Positions 28,988-38,488 are shown, numbered from the stretch's first letter. The stretch: 64,000 bases of DNA from Bacteroidales bacterium (GCA_025210735.1 JAOARD010000062.1:1-64000); one strand, 5' to 3'. Made by a program: numbers and translations. Notes: generated by a model from the sequence alone, not told the origin.

Positions 28988-30490
28988 ATGAGACTATATG
29001 CTTACCTAACAAGGCTTGTAACTGCGTCTCTTATTATTATAGCTATCACCGGATGCTGTAATAATGGCGAGAGCGCTTCGAAAGAGGAGATAAACACTCT
29101 TATTACAAACCTGAAGAACAAGAAAAAACATGTTGATAACACACCCGTAAAGGAGTACAAAAGTGTTATAGATATTAACGGACAAAAGGTAGATGTACCA
29201 TTTGTGTTCTATCCTGAACCACCAAGAGAAGAGGGACAGACAGATGTAATTGAACTTAAGTGCGATCCTATTGAGACAGTAAGGGTGGCATTTATTGGTC
29301 TTGGTATGCGCGGTAGCAGTGCTATACACCGCTTTGTACATCTTGAAGGAGTAAAAATTGTTGCTCTTTGCGATGTTGTACCTGAGAATGTAAAGAAGGC
29401 TCAGGAGAAACTTAAGGAGTCTGATTTTCCTAAAGCAGATGAGTATACAGGTGCTGAAGACTGGAAAACTATATGCGAGCGCGATGATATAGATCTTGTG
29501 TATGTATGCGCTCACTGGGATCTGCATACGCCTATAGCTGTATATGCAATGGAGCACGGTAAACACGTTGCTACAGAGGTGCCTGCTGCTCTTACAATTG
29601 ATGAGTGCTGGCAACTTGTAAATACTGCCGAGAAGACCCGCAAACACTGCATTCAGCTAGAGAACTGTATGTACGATTTCTTTGAGATGACAACACTGAA
29701 TATGGCACAAAAAGGTGTGTTTGGCGAGATTGTTCATGCTGAGGGAGCTTATATACACGACCTTAGATGGCTTAACTTTGACGAAGAGAATGGTTACTGG
29801 AATATGTGGCGTCTTAAGCATCTGGAAAAAGAGGATGGCAATACATATCCTACACACGGGTTTGGTCCTTTGTGTCATGCTATGAATATTCACCGTGGCG
29901 ATAAGATGGATTTTATTGTATCGGTATCAAGCGATCAGTTTGGTATGACAAAGTATGCACGCGAGAAGTTTGGAGCAGACTCTGAGTATGCAAAAAGAGA
30001 TTACCGCAAAGGAGATATGAACACATCGATTGTTAAAACCGGAAAGGGTAAAACAATTATGATACAGCACGATGTAACAAGCCCGCGACCATACAGCCGT
30101 ATTCACCTGTTGAGTGGTACCGAAGGGTTTGCACGTAAGTGGCCAAACAAAGGCATTGCTCTTGAACCGGATGCTCATAATTTTGTAGCCCAAAACACAC
30201 TTGATGCTCTTATGGAGGAGTATGAACACCCTATTACTACTGAGGTTGGTAAAAAGGCTAAAGAGGTAGGCGGACATGGTGGCATGGACTTTATTATGGA
30301 TTATCGTCTTATATATTGTCTGCGTAATGGTTTACCTCTTGATCAGGATGTTTACGATGCAGCTGAGTGGTCGGCAATTGTTGAGTTATCTAAGAAATCG
30401 ACTGAGAATGCTGGTATTCCGGTTAAGGTTCCTGACTTTACACGTGGTGCATGGAATAAAGTAAATACTGTAACGTACTATACAAAATAG
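28988..30490 (+). CDS. Gfo/Idh/MocA lipoprotein, GH109-type glycosidase
   Basis: 500 aa from ATG 28988; an upstream frame to 28943 is rejected because MRLYAYL begins a normal lipoprotein signal ending in ITGCC. Rossmann NAD-binding block FIGLGMRGSSAIHRF is followed by VALCDVVPENVKKAQ, then VCAHWDLHTPIAVYAMEHGK and EVPAALTIDECW. The segments ENCMYDFFEM and THGFGPLCHAMNIHRGDKM match GH109 enzymes, which cleave alpha-N-acetylgalactosaminides by an NAD-dependent redox-elimination route. Predicted to be surface or periplasmic and used on host or environmental glycans. Function is by family resemblance. Confidence 0.92.
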   Translation: MRLYAYLTRLVTASLIIIAITGCCNNGESASKEEINTLITNLKNKKKHVDNTPVKEYKSVIDINGQKVDVPFVFYPEPPREEGQTDVIELKCDPIETVRVAFIGLGMRGSSAIHRFVHLEGVKIVALCDVVPENVKKAQEKLKESDFPKADEYTGAEDWKTICERDDIDLVYVCAHWDLHTPIAVYAMEHGKHVATEVPAALTIDECWQLVNTAEKTRKHCIQLENCMYDFFEMTTLNMAQKGVFGEIVHAEGAYIHDLRWLNFDEENGYWNMWRLKHLEKEDGNTYPTHGFGPLCHAMNIHRGDKMDFIVSVSSDQFGMTKYAREKFGADSEYAKRDYRKGDMNTSIVKTGKGKTIMIQHDVTSPRPYSRIHLLSGTEGFARKWPNKGIALEPDAHNFVAQNTLDALMEEYEHPITTEVGKKAKEVGGHGGMDFIMDYRLIYCLRNGLPLDQDVYDAAEWSAIVELSKKSTENAGIPVKVPDFTRGAWNKVNTVTYYTK

Positions 30491-30665
30491 TTTAAATTAA
30501 GGGTGAAGAGTTAGGGGTGGTTGTTGATTTGCTATTGGTCATTAGTCATTGGTTAATCATTGGTCGTTAGTCTTTAGCTGGACATTGACTGTTGGTCTTT
30601 AGGAGTCATTGGTTCTTAGCTTTTAGTCATTGGTTGCTGGTCGTAGCTCTTCGCTCTTATTTTTA
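30491..30665. repeat. degenerate GTCATTGGT-type low-complexity tract
   Basis: About 150 nt built from variants of TTAGTCATTGGT, GGTCATTAG and GGTCGTTAG. No open frame and no tidy period. It appears to be eroded simple-repeat DNA between two genes. Confidence 0.7.
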
Positions 30666-30673
30666 TTGCAATT

Positions 30674-31309
30674 ATGAAATACCTGTTTTCCCTTATTATC
30701 TGTTTATTTATATACTGTTCTGCACAATGCTCTGGTAAAGAGATAAAACCCACAATATATTTTACTGCCGATGAGGTGGCTTTTCTTAACAAGTTTGTTG
30801 ACAGCTTTGATGACTATTGTAAACAACTTACCGGAAAGGATGATATCAGAAGTGCCTATTTCGGAATGTTTGATTGTTTCTGGGATAAAAGATATCCCGG
30901 AGAGGCTCTGCAAACTTTAAAAATAGAGAAGTTCAGAGAGAAGTGGCCTTTTAAGAGGATATACAACAACGATATATTCGATAAAATATGGGGTGTATAT
31001 ACCTGGAACAGACCCGACAGAGATGATCCAAATAGTTTTGAGCGAGTAAGAGAACTGAAGTTAGGTTCCAGAAGCGACTATCTGTTATATCTGTTTAACG
31101 AACTTAGTAAGGATTATCCCCGAATAAAGTTTTATGTTGAAAATATTAATATGACGGGCGGAATGGCTGGTGCAGGGATATTGGTATTCAGAAAAGAGAT
31201 ATACTACCAAATACTGGACATTACAGACAAAAGAGTAAGAATGTTCTACGCAATACACTTCTATACCTTTGCAAGCACATATGACCTTGTTGATATTGTA
31301 GATTGGTAA
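30674..31309 (+). CDS. secreted protein of unknown function
   Basis: 211 aa with a signal peptide (MKYLFSLIICLFIYCSAQCSG; cleavage about residue 20). The mature part is charged and rich in aromatic residues (FDCFWDKRYPGEALQTLK, WGVYTWNRPDR, FYVENINMTGGMAGAGILVF). I do not recognise the family. It lies between two repeat tracts with no operon partner, so it could be lineage-specific. The coding potential looks real: a full signal sequence and an unbroken frame. Confidence 0.75.
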   Translation: MKYLFSLIICLFIYCSAQCSGKEIKPTIYFTADEVAFLNKFVDSFDDYCKQLTGKDDIRSAYFGMFDCFWDKRYPGEALQTLKIEKFREKWPFKRIYNNDIFDKIWGVYTWNRPDRDDPNSFERVRELKLGSRSDYLLYLFNELSKDYPRIKFYVENINMTGGMAGAGILVFRKEIYYQILDITDKRVRMFYAIHFYTFASTYDLVDIVDW

Positions 31310-31310
31310 A

Positions 31311-31397
31311 GTAAAGACGTTGCGTGTAGTGGAGACGTTGCATGCAACGTCTTTACTGTATAGTCTTTTGGCAACAGTTGCATGCAACGTCTTTACC
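31311..31397. repeat. dispersed palindromic element with two palindromes
   Basis: Two copies of the palindrome core GTTGCATGCAAC, each followed by GTCTTTAC, lie 40 nt apart (centres near 31342 and 31382), with a third degenerate half-copy at 31311. The spacer between them starts TGTATAGTCT. The same two-palindrome layout, with a similar spacer start, is found repeatedly inside the CRISPR array. Confidence 0.88.
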
Positions 31398-31403
31398 TTG
31401 TTT

Positions 31404-32129
31404 CTATCTTATATCTTCGGCATTACCTGATTTGCGATTTGATATAACCCTGTTTATATCATCAACTACAGTGGTTAGTTCTTCATACAATGCACCGTAT
31501 TGTGTTACATCTGCAATTGCCATAACCTCTACATATGCAAGCAACTCTTTGTTTACTTTATTACGTATCTCAGGCAAAAGTTTTGATGCCGATATCTCTT
31601 TTTTATGCTCAGTCTGCTTAATAATATTCTCACTAACCGAGTCCTTCCACTCCTCTGTTACAGTAACCATAGCATTAAAATATTTGGCTGTATGAGCCAA
31701 ATCGCCATTAATTATTGCTGCTATATCTGCCGACTGAAGATCCTTAATAAGTGAATCCATTGATACTGTCTGATCTTTGTATGACTGACTAATTATCTCT
31801 AAACCATAACGATCAAGAACACTAAATACAATATCGGCTGCTTTACGTTCAGCCTCATTATCAGAGAATGTAAGTCCTTTTATCACATAATAAAACGCGC
31901 GTAGAGTATTATCTCTTCTGAAATCCATTACATTAAGCTCAGATTTCAGAGTATCTCTGTTAATAGCTTCTGTTAAACTATCATACAGATAAACAACCTT
32001 ATCAGTAATGAGTACCATATAGGTATCTGACGACAGATTACTTCTCTTAATAACTTTAATGATGTTACCCAATACAAAGTTCAGGTCGTTTACATTAGCT
32101 TTTGAATAAATTCTTAAAACTTTTCTCAT
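31404..32129 (-). CDS. DUF6261-like protein
   Basis: 241-aa mostly helical cytoplasmic protein, no signal peptide or membrane segment. Blocks such as NTLRAFYYVIKGLTFS, AADIVFSVLDRYGLEI and the C-terminal LLAYVEVMAIADVTQYGALYEE (split here by convention) resemble Bacteroidetes DUF6261 proteins as I remember them. These are of unknown function and often sit in repeat-rich or accessory regions. No neighbour on the same strand. Upstream is nearly 1 kb of non-coding repeats. Confidence 0.75.
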   Translation of the reverse strand: MRKVLRIYSKANVNDLNFVLGNIIKVIKRSNLSSDTYMVLITDKVVYLYDSLTEAINRDTLKSELNVMDFRRDNTLRAFYYVIKGLTFSDNEAERKAADIVFSVLDRYGLEIISQSYKDQTVSMDSLIKDLQSADIAAIINGDLAHTAKYFNAMVTVTEEWKDSVSENIIKQTEHKKEISASKLLPEIRNKVNKELLAYVEVMAIADVTQYGALYEELTTVVDDINRVISNRKSGNAEDIR

Positions 32130-33106
32130 ATGGTGATTTATTAGTTTTCATTTAACCGGTATTACAGATAACCGGTATATTTCATGCTCTTTCGGCAGCT
32201 TTATGTAGCTGCAATTTTTATATGTATAAGAAAGTTAAGGACAAATTATTTAAAAGTCAATGGTTTGTCTATTTTTTATTTTCCGGATATAGCTTCGTAT
32301 TATAATCTCCTTATTTCGTAAATAACCATTCTCATGCTTAGTTTCATTTATTTTAAAACCCTATAGGTGTAAAAACTACACTCATAAATAATCTAATTAT
32401 CAGACAATATCTTACCATTTGCTACAACAATCTAATCAGATATCACAAACACTATATACAGTGAAACTAACATCATTTACTTTTAGTGTATATAGTTACA
32501 GGAAGCACAAAAAGCATTTACTGTAAGGATGAAAAAAGTTCCAGGAACGTAAAAAGCTATTACCTTTTATGCTTCCGGCGCGTTGGTTAGGGTTATAGTA
32601 ATAGCAAATTGATGTTTCGGAAAATCTCTCAGGCAAAAAGCTATTTCCACAACCAATATTTTTTTTGTCGACCAAAAAGTATTTACCGCAAGGGTGAGAA
32701 AAATTCATAAAGTGCAGAAAGCTATCACCTTTTATGCTTCCGGCGCATTGGTTAGGGCTACAGTAATAGCAAATTGATGTTTCGGAAAATCTCTCAGGCA
32801 AAAAGCTATTTCCACAACCAATATTTTTTTTTGTCTACCAAAAAGCTTTTACCGCAAGGGTGAGAAAAATTCAGAAAGTGTAAAAAGCATTTACCTTTTA
32901 TGCTTCCGGTGCGTTGGTTAGGGCTACAGTAATAGCAAATTGATGTTTCAGAAAATCTCTCAGGCAAAAAGCTATTTCTGTAACCTTAGTTTTTTTTATA
33001 GCCTCCAGAAAAAGTTGTTGCAGCAACAAAAAATTATCTGGCTTACAGTTATTATAAAATAACATTACAGTTATCTTTATATCTTATAACCAAAACACAC
33101 TATGTT
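32130..33106. other. 977-nt non-coding region upstream of the Cas13b locus
   Basis: Contains a small hairpin GCAGCT/AGCTGC (32195-32212), a triplicated 165-bp satellite (32507-32995), and the probable promoter region of the CRISPR-associated genes (for example TATCTTTA at 33072-33079, one mismatch to TAnnTTTG). No credible gene. Confidence 0.6.
32507..32995. repeat. tandem satellite, three copies of about 165 bp
   Basis: The landmark GCTTCCGG recurs at 32571, 32736 and 32902 (165 and 166 nt apart). Long stretches such as the GCAAATTGATGTTTC block are almost identical in each copy. Inside each unit a short motif like CAAAAAGCTATTTCC recurs about every 40 or 83 nt (near 32507, 32550, 32634, 32673, 32715, 32799, 32838, 32880, 32965), suggesting an older 41-nt subunit. 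Confidence 0.9.
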
Positions 33107-33699
33107 ATGAACCCTAATACCGATTATGTATACAACTCTATAAGAGAATCGTTAAAATTTGTTGAGACAAAACATGCTGGTCTGTTGGTTGTAAACAGCG
33201 GATTACTATTTGGTATATTCACAATATATAAAGAGGTGAATATGTTAAACAACTGGCTTATAATACTACCTGCAATACCATTTATTATCTCAATAGCTCT
33301 GTCGTTATATGCATTTTACCCAAGATTTAAACGCAAAAAGAGTAAGAAGCCAGACATAAACCTGTTTTTTGCAGAGGGTGTGGCACAACAGACACCTGAT
33401 AAACTAAAAGAGCTTATTAGTGCGACAATACAGTTGAGAATAATCTTATTACCTGGATACATACAACAGCAAAAATTACCGCTAAAAAATATCGTCTGTT
33501 TCGCAAAGCTGTTTTAGGAACAATTGCCGGTATTGTTGTATCTGTGTTATATACACTTTTGTGTGTTATATGCAACATTAGCTGATACATATTAAAACAG
33601 CATATACAGAGTTGTTCTCTGGTTATTATTGTAATATGCATTATAGCTATATACTTTAGTTTTAGCTACAACACATATAATTCAGCCCCGGAATTATAG
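33107..33699 (+). pseudogene. decayed transmembrane CRISPR-accessory gene (Csx27-like or DUF5706-like)
   Basis: An intact frame of 136 aa starts at 33107 but is not the whole gene. Residues 1-110 hold two membrane helices (HAGLLVVNSGLLFGIFTIYK and NWLIILPAIPFIISIALSL). After about 33436 the frame becomes unrelated, while the frame one base back continues as ENNLITWIHTTAKIT, AKKYRLFRKAV and a third helix to a TGA at 33583. That frame then stays open with a fourth hydrophobic helix to a TAG at 33697. So a 1-nt deletion near 33436 and perhaps a nonsense change disabled a protein of about 160-197 aa. Position fits type VI-B1 csx27, which encodes a multi-TM protein; the N-terminal style also resembles the DUF5706 Pycsar effector family. 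Confidence 0.7.
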
Positions 33700-33756
33700 A
33701 TATGTTGACACCAAACGGTGCTATTAATATACTGTTTAACAAAAAAACTGAACATT

Positions 33757-36700
33757 ATGTCAGAAAGATCATATATAAATGATAGAGATAAAAGAGAGAA
33801 GGAGCGTTTAATGGTTCCAATGGCTATATACTCTAATATTGCCACATCGTCTGTTGAGAAGATTGTTAATATCGATAAAAAAGCTGATAATGAGGATGCG
33901 TTATTAACATTTATAAAAAATCATAAAACATATAAAGATGAAGATAAACCAGAGTTTATATTTAAGCTACAGAACAATATATACCTGTTTGACTGGCTTA
34001 TAAAAAACGAAATACTTCTTAAACAGAGTGATAACGAAGAGATAATAAGAACCAACTTTACACACGCTGTTGAACTACTTGAACTTCTGAACTATATTAG
34101 AAACATTCATGCACATACAGAACATACAACCATAAAAATTGAGTATTTTCTCAACAACAAACCGCATATAAAAGATGCTATTACAACACTGTACAATATA
34201 GCCACATACAATGCTGGAGTTGCACTACCTGCAATATATAGCGGACAACGGGCTATATTTGAGTTTACCAGAAGTAACAACGGAGCAGAGTTTATTACCG
34301 ACAGAGATGGTAACAAGATAAATGGTTCTTTTGACAATAAATTTACTCTTACAGGATATATATTCTATATATCGCTGTTTCTGTTAAAGCATGAGGTCAG
34401 CGATTTCTTAAATGCACTTGAGCAGAGTGTATACACTTTTAATAAGATAAAAGAGAGACAACAATTCCGCGATACAAACCCTAAGAAACAGTATCCTGAA
34501 GAGCTGGTAAATAAACGTAAACACTTTTTATATGCGCGCAATGTGTATACACAGTTTGCAATAAGAGGACATATAGATACGCTTTTTAACAGCAGTGAGT
34601 ACATCACTCGTGAGCGTGCTCTATCTGTTATGGAGTATCTTAAACGTTGCCCGGCAGAGCGTTTGGTTACACCATTTGCCAATAGTGCCAATAAAGACTG
34701 GGAGATAGAGAACAGAGAGAGCAGTGATATATATCTTGACCCACATAAAGAGGTTAGATTAACAGGCTATAACCAACAATATCCGCTGAGAGAGAAGAAT
34801 AAGTTTTTTGAATACGCTGTACAGTATCTGTATGAGGAGATGCAAACCCTTGGTATGTACAACAAAGATGAAAACAAATGGTTATGGGCACTACATGCTC
34901 CGGCAGCAATGCTGAATGAGCAGAAGAGAGAGTATAACAACAAAAGGATTCCTAAACATAAAAAGTATATATGGGATATACCTGACAACGAAAACTATAT
35001 AATAAATGATCGTGGTGAGAATAATGGATTCCCGTTCTTCTTTGAACGTGGCAAAGATGGCAGTTATAACCATGCTCTGTTCAGGTTAGAGAGAGGTTCT
35101 GGCGATAAGAGTAAGGTTGTTATAGGTAAACTCAGTGCCGATACACTATGCACTATTCTTGAAAACTATCTGTACAGATTCCCTGTAAAAAAAAATACAC
35201 AAGTAAAGTGGAAAGAGAGAAAGAAATTCTTTAATATACTGTTTAAAAATATATTTAACCAGATAGAGGGTAAGTGTAATACAGGACGAGGCAACGGAGA
35301 GAGAGTTACTATCACTAAGAAACAGATAAAGAACAAGATTGAGATACTGCGCAACAGAGAGGCTGAGAAGATAAAAGAGATAGAGGATGTTGATGAGAGA
35401 AACAGCAGGATCAGATTTGGTGGGCATAATCACCATGTTAAGGCTACCTATATAGCAAAAACATGGAATAAGATGATTATGTACGGACAGGAGAACAATC
35501 CGGCTCATGCCGAGGATTACAATGGTATTACTGGCGGAAAGAGTGGTTATATGGAGATAGTACGCCTGCTTACCGAACTGGGCAGCAGAAGAGATACCGC
35601 TGTAACACAACCTGTGTTAGATGAGCTTTTCAGAAATCTTAAAGGCCTAGGAAATAAACAGAGAATAGGAAACAACTACTACGCATTAATAAACAAGCAG
35701 ATAAGAGTGTCTGGTATTATGGGTAACTCCGGATCTCCTGAACCCATAAAGAAGAAAAAAACACTTAACGATCTGTACAAACAGGCTAAAGAGTATAACC
35801 AGGCTATTTTAAACAGAATGGAGCAGAGGCTTGATGGTGAATTTAATGCCGACGAGTGGCATCCTAACGCTGAGATGCGCTGGCTAAAGCTGCGCGACAA
35901 CAGAACACCACAAGCAGCAAACTATATGGAGAGACCTCCTAAGGATAGAGATACCGGTATATATAATGTTGATAAACACTTCTACTCTGTTGTGGGTGTA
36001 AAGTATATAGATCAGATAGAAGTTGGACGGGATAGTAACTGTTTATCAAAAACCCGTTTATGTTCGCTGCATAACAGAATATATCCGGGTGCAAATAATA
36101 ATACACTTCTGTATAAGCAGTTTTACAATACCAATGTTTGGGACAATATAAGCAGATCGGACAGACAGAGGTTGTTTAATATTAAAAGACAGGATACAAT
36201 ACTGTCGCATATTGCATACTATTATACAATAAAGATAGAGGATGAGTATCAGAACAGAACATTATCGTCGTTAGAGTTTGATAAAGACAATATCACAATC
36301 CCTGTTAACCGGATATTTATAAATACATACTACAGGTATCTTAAGCAGAACAGGTATCGTATGATTCCGCAACAGATAAAGAGTATTGCCGATATTGTTA
36401 CAGATAACAACCTTATAGAGAGTAACACAATTAGCTTTGCACCTATTGTAAAAAAGAGAAAGGCTGACCTTACAAATGATGAGCGTTTCTCGTTCCTTTC
36501 GGTTGAAGAAAAAAAGATGAGATGGTACGAGGCAAATCAGTTAGCAGATAAAAAGCTTAAAGATATTAAGGAGGATACTGTTTTTATAAGGATAACTGAA
36601 AACCCCGACAGGTTCTATCTGGCAGATATTATTACAGGCTATAACATATGCCGAATGGCATTTGTAGACAGACTATTGAGGATAGAGAGAGATACTGTAA

Positions 36701-37008
36701 AACAATTTAATCTTACATCAGACAAAGGGTATATTGATTTTAAAGATGTAATGTTGGCACTGCAGAGTAACTACAACCTTAGCCAGTATCAGGCAGAGAC
36801 ATTAAGAAACTTACGCAACTGTGCTATGCACAATGAGGTACCAACAGGTAATCTGTTACCGGACAGCAATAACCTTATAAAGAGGGTTAAGGATAACAAC
36901 AGAGAGGAGACCGGAGATGAGTATATAGACTTTTTTGGCAGAGGTACAGAGATTATAAATGAGATATATAGTAAGACAGAGAGTAGAACAGAGAAAGCAA
37001 AACTATAA
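33757..37008 (+). CDS. cas13b: Cas13b, type VI-B CRISPR RNA-guided ribonuclease
   Basis: 1083 aa from ATG 33757 (MSERSYIN); the frame is open to a GTG at 33718, but no conserved sequence lies there. Two HEPN RNase motifs of the form RxxxxH are present: R115-H120 (RNIHAH) and R1020-H1025 (RNCAMH). They lie near opposite ends of the protein, the diagnostic layout of Cas13b rather than Cas13a or Cas13d. The interior is Lys/Arg/Asn/Tyr-rich with no RuvC, HNH, Walker or helicase motif. Cas13b processes its own crRNA and cleaves target RNA, then nearby RNA. The CRISPR array follows 126 nt downstream on the same strand; no cas1 or cas2 is present. Length is in the usual 950-1200 aa range. Confidence 0.96.
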   Translation: MSERSYINDRDKREKERLMVPMAIYSNIATSSVEKIVNIDKKADNEDALLTFIKNHKTYKDEDKPEFIFKLQNNIYLFDWLIKNEILLKQSDNEEIIRTNFTHAVELLELLNYIRNIHAHTEHTTIKIEYFLNNKPHIKDAITTLYNIATYNAGVALPAIYSGQRAIFEFTRSNNGAEFITDRDGNKINGSFDNKFTLTGYIFYISLFLLKHEVSDFLNALEQSVYTFNKIKERQQFRDTNPKKQYPEELVNKRKHFLYARNVYTQFAIRGHIDTLFNSSEYITRERALSVMEYLKRCPAERLVTPFANSANKDWEIENRESSDIYLDPHKEVRLTGYNQQYPLREKNKFFEYAVQYLYEEMQTLGMYNKDENKWLWALHAPAAMLNEQKREYNNKRIPKHKKYIWDIPDNENYIINDRGENNGFPFFFERGKDGSYNHALFRLERGSGDKSKVVIGKLSADTLCTILENYLYRFPVKKNTQVKWKERKKFFNILFKNIFNQIEGKCNTGRGNGERVTITKKQIKNKIEILRNREAEKIKEIEDVDERNSRIRFGGHNHHVKATYIAKTWNKMIMYGQENNPAHAEDYNGITGGKSGYMEIVRLLTELGSRRDTAVTQPVLDELFRNLKGLGNKQRIGNNYYALINKQIRVSGIMGNSGSPEPIKKKKTLNDLYKQAKEYNQAILNRMEQRLDGEFNADEWHPNAEMRWLKLRDNRTPQAANYMERPPKDRDTGIYNVDKHFYSVVGVKYIDQIEVGRDSNCLSKTRLCSLHNRIYPGANNNTLLYKQFYNTNVWDNISRSDRQRLFNIKRQDTILSHIAYYYTIKIEDEYQNRTLSSLEFDKDNITIPVNRIFINTYYRYLKQNRYRMIPQQIKSIADIVTDNNLIESNTISFAPIVKKRKADLTNDERFSFLSVEEKKMRWYEANQLADKKLKDIKEDTVFIRITENPDRFYLADIITGYNICRMAFVDRLLRIERDTVKQFNLTSDKGYIDFKDVMLALQSNYNLSQYQAETLRNLRNCAMHNEVPTGNLLPDSNNLIKRVKDNNREETGDEYIDFFGRGTEIINEIYSKTESRTEKAKL

Positions 37009-37134
37009 TAAATACAGTAATATCAGGATATAAAAACTTACGCACTATCTGCTCTTTGACATGCTGAAACAATACGTTTAACAAGACTATTTAATAGTTT
37101 AAAATATTATATTTAAACCAATTACAGAACACTA
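37009..37134 (+). promoter_or_regulatory. probable CRISPR leader
   Basis: 126 AT-rich nucleotides between cas13b and the first repeat, with a conspicuous GCTCTTTGACATGCTG segment at 37051-37066 that could supply a -33 TTTG. A matching -7 box is not clear. The repeat orientation implies transcription toward the array on the plus strand. Confidence 0.5.
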
Positions 37135-37500
37135 GCTGTAACTACCTACTGTTTAAGAGGTACATACAGTAATTCATTATTAGATTCGCTACCTTTCAAT
37201 GCTGTAACTACCTACTGTTTTAGAGGTACATACAGTTTTTAAAATCTGTGTTCGTTTTATTGCATTGCTGTAACTACCTGCTGTTTAAGAGGTACATACA
37301 GTCACAAGCCCACCAACCCATTTCACCACGTTGCTGTAACTACCTGCTGTTTAAGAGGTACATACAGTAGATTTCGCATACACACGACCTTTTACAACGC
37401 TGTAACTACCTGCTGTTTTAGAGGTACATACAGTTTTGAAATGACTTTTTTCTCCTCTAATTCCGCTGTAACTACCTGCTGTTTAAGAGGTATATTCAGT

Positions 37501-37570
37501 TGTTGGAGACGTTGCACGCAACGTCTTTACATGGTTGTGGAGAGATATACAACAGATCGACTTCGATAAG
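37501..37570 (+). repeat. array-embedded palindromic element, 70-nt copy
   Basis: Starts TGTTGGAGACGTTGC, contains the hairpin GACGTTGC/GCAACGTC and the ATATACAACAGATCGACTTC tail, truncated by 13 nt relative to the 83-nt form. Follows a repeat with an altered end (TATATTCAGT). Confidence 0.9.
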
Positions 37571-37672
37571 AGATAGCTTGCCTGCTGTTTAAGAGGCACA
37601 TACAGTGTGACAATACTAAGCTTCATTTGGTTAACAGCTGTAACTACCTGCTGTTTTAGAGGTATATACAGT

Positions 37673-37805
37673 AAGTGGCGACGTTGTATGCAAAGACTTA
37701 CCGTATAGTTTGAGAGGTAGCTGTTGGAGACGTTGCACTGCAACGTCTTTACATGGTTGTGGAGAGATATACAACAGATCGACTTCGACAGAAGAAAGTT
37801 CGTTT
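37673..37805 (+). repeat. array-embedded palindromic element, 133-nt copy
   Basis: Full two-palindrome form: a degenerate first palindrome (starts AAGTGGCGACGTTG), the 50-nt offset second palindrome GACGTTGCACTGCAACGTC, and the AGATCGACTTCGACAGAAG tail running to the variant repeat at 37806. Confidence 0.9.
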
Positions 37806-38171
37806 GCTGTATCCAGTCTCTGTTTAAGAGGTACATACAGTAGCGTCAATTAGTTGTGTGAGGAGGTTCTTGCTGTAACTACCTGCTGTTTTAGAGGTAC
37901 ATACAGTTCCTGAAGTGAAAGAGTCTGACCAGTAAGAACTGTAACCACCTGCTGTTTAAGAGGTACATACAGTACTTTTTCTAAGGGGTAGGAATCCATG
38001 TATGCTGTAACTACCTGCTGTTTAAGAGGTACATACAGTGCAATCTGCTGATTAATGTGTAATCCTTGTGCTGTAACTACCTACTGTTTTAGAGGTATAT
38101 ACAGTTAAAGAAGTAGTCAAATAAATTGTTGAACAGCTGTAACTACCTGCTGTTTTAGAGGCACATACAGT

Positions 38172-38304
38172 AAGTGGCGACGGTGCATGCAATGGCGTTA
38201 CCGTATAGTTTGAGAGGTAGCTGTTGGAGACGTTGCACGCAACGTCTTTACTTTGTTGTTGAGAGATATACAACAGATCGACTTCGACAGAAAAAAGCTT
38301 GTTT
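38172..38304 (+). repeat. array-embedded palindromic element, 133-nt copy
   Basis: Decomposes as 30 nt (AAGTGGCGACGG...), 20 nt (CGTATAGTTTGAGAGGTAGC), 30 nt with the palindrome, 23 nt ending ATATACAAC, and a 30-nt tail starting AGATCGACTT. Confidence 0.9.
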
Positions 38305-38405
38305 GCTGTATCCAACCGCTGTTTAGAGGTACAGACAGTCCGCTTACAGTGCTTAGCTTTTGTATTACCGCTGTAACTACCTGCTGTTTTAGAGGCATAT
38401 ACAGT

Positions 38406-38488
38406 TGTTGGAGACGTTGCGTGCAACGTCTTTACTTTGCTGTTGAGAGATATACAACAGATCGACTTAGATAGGAGGCAACTCGCCT
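38406..38488 (+). repeat. array-embedded palindromic element, 83-nt copy lacking the first 50 nt
   Basis: Begins directly at TGTTGGAGACG, so the first palindrome unit is absent. Its tail diverges from the others (TTAGATAGGAGGCAACTCGC). Confidence 0.88.

Noticed and set aside
29006-29647. 213-aa minus-strand frame opposite the GH109-type gene
   Set aside because: Lies wholly antisense to a strong coding region and shows Cys/Ser/Tyr-rich composition typical of antisense shadows.
30491-30665. A second CRISPR-like array in the GTCATTGGT tract
   Set aside because: Units are about 10-20 nt, irregular in spacing and have no unique spacers.
32496-32801. Minus-strand open frame of 101 aa with an internal 55-aa repeat
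   Set aside because: The 165-bp satellite period happens to be divisible by three. The third unit (166 nt) breaks the frame and there is no start signal or known domain, so it is treated as non-coding.
33107-33517. Intact 136-aa membrane protein
   Set aside because: The last 26 residues are low in plausibility while the adjacent frame continues with a conserved-looking KKYRLFRKAV and another membrane helix; a frameshift explains both.
35146-35610. 154-aa minus-strand frame inside cas13b
   Set aside because: Antisense shadow of cas13b; hydrophobic only because the sense strand is Lys/Asn-rich.
33757-37008. Cas9-like or other class 2 effector
   Set aside because: No RuvC or HNH motifs, two HEPN motifs instead, and no tracrRNA-like anti-repeat was seen.
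37501-37570. Oversized intervals as single long spacers
   Set aside because: Ordinary spacers are exactly 30 nt and unique, while these are 70-133 nt and near-identical among themselves.
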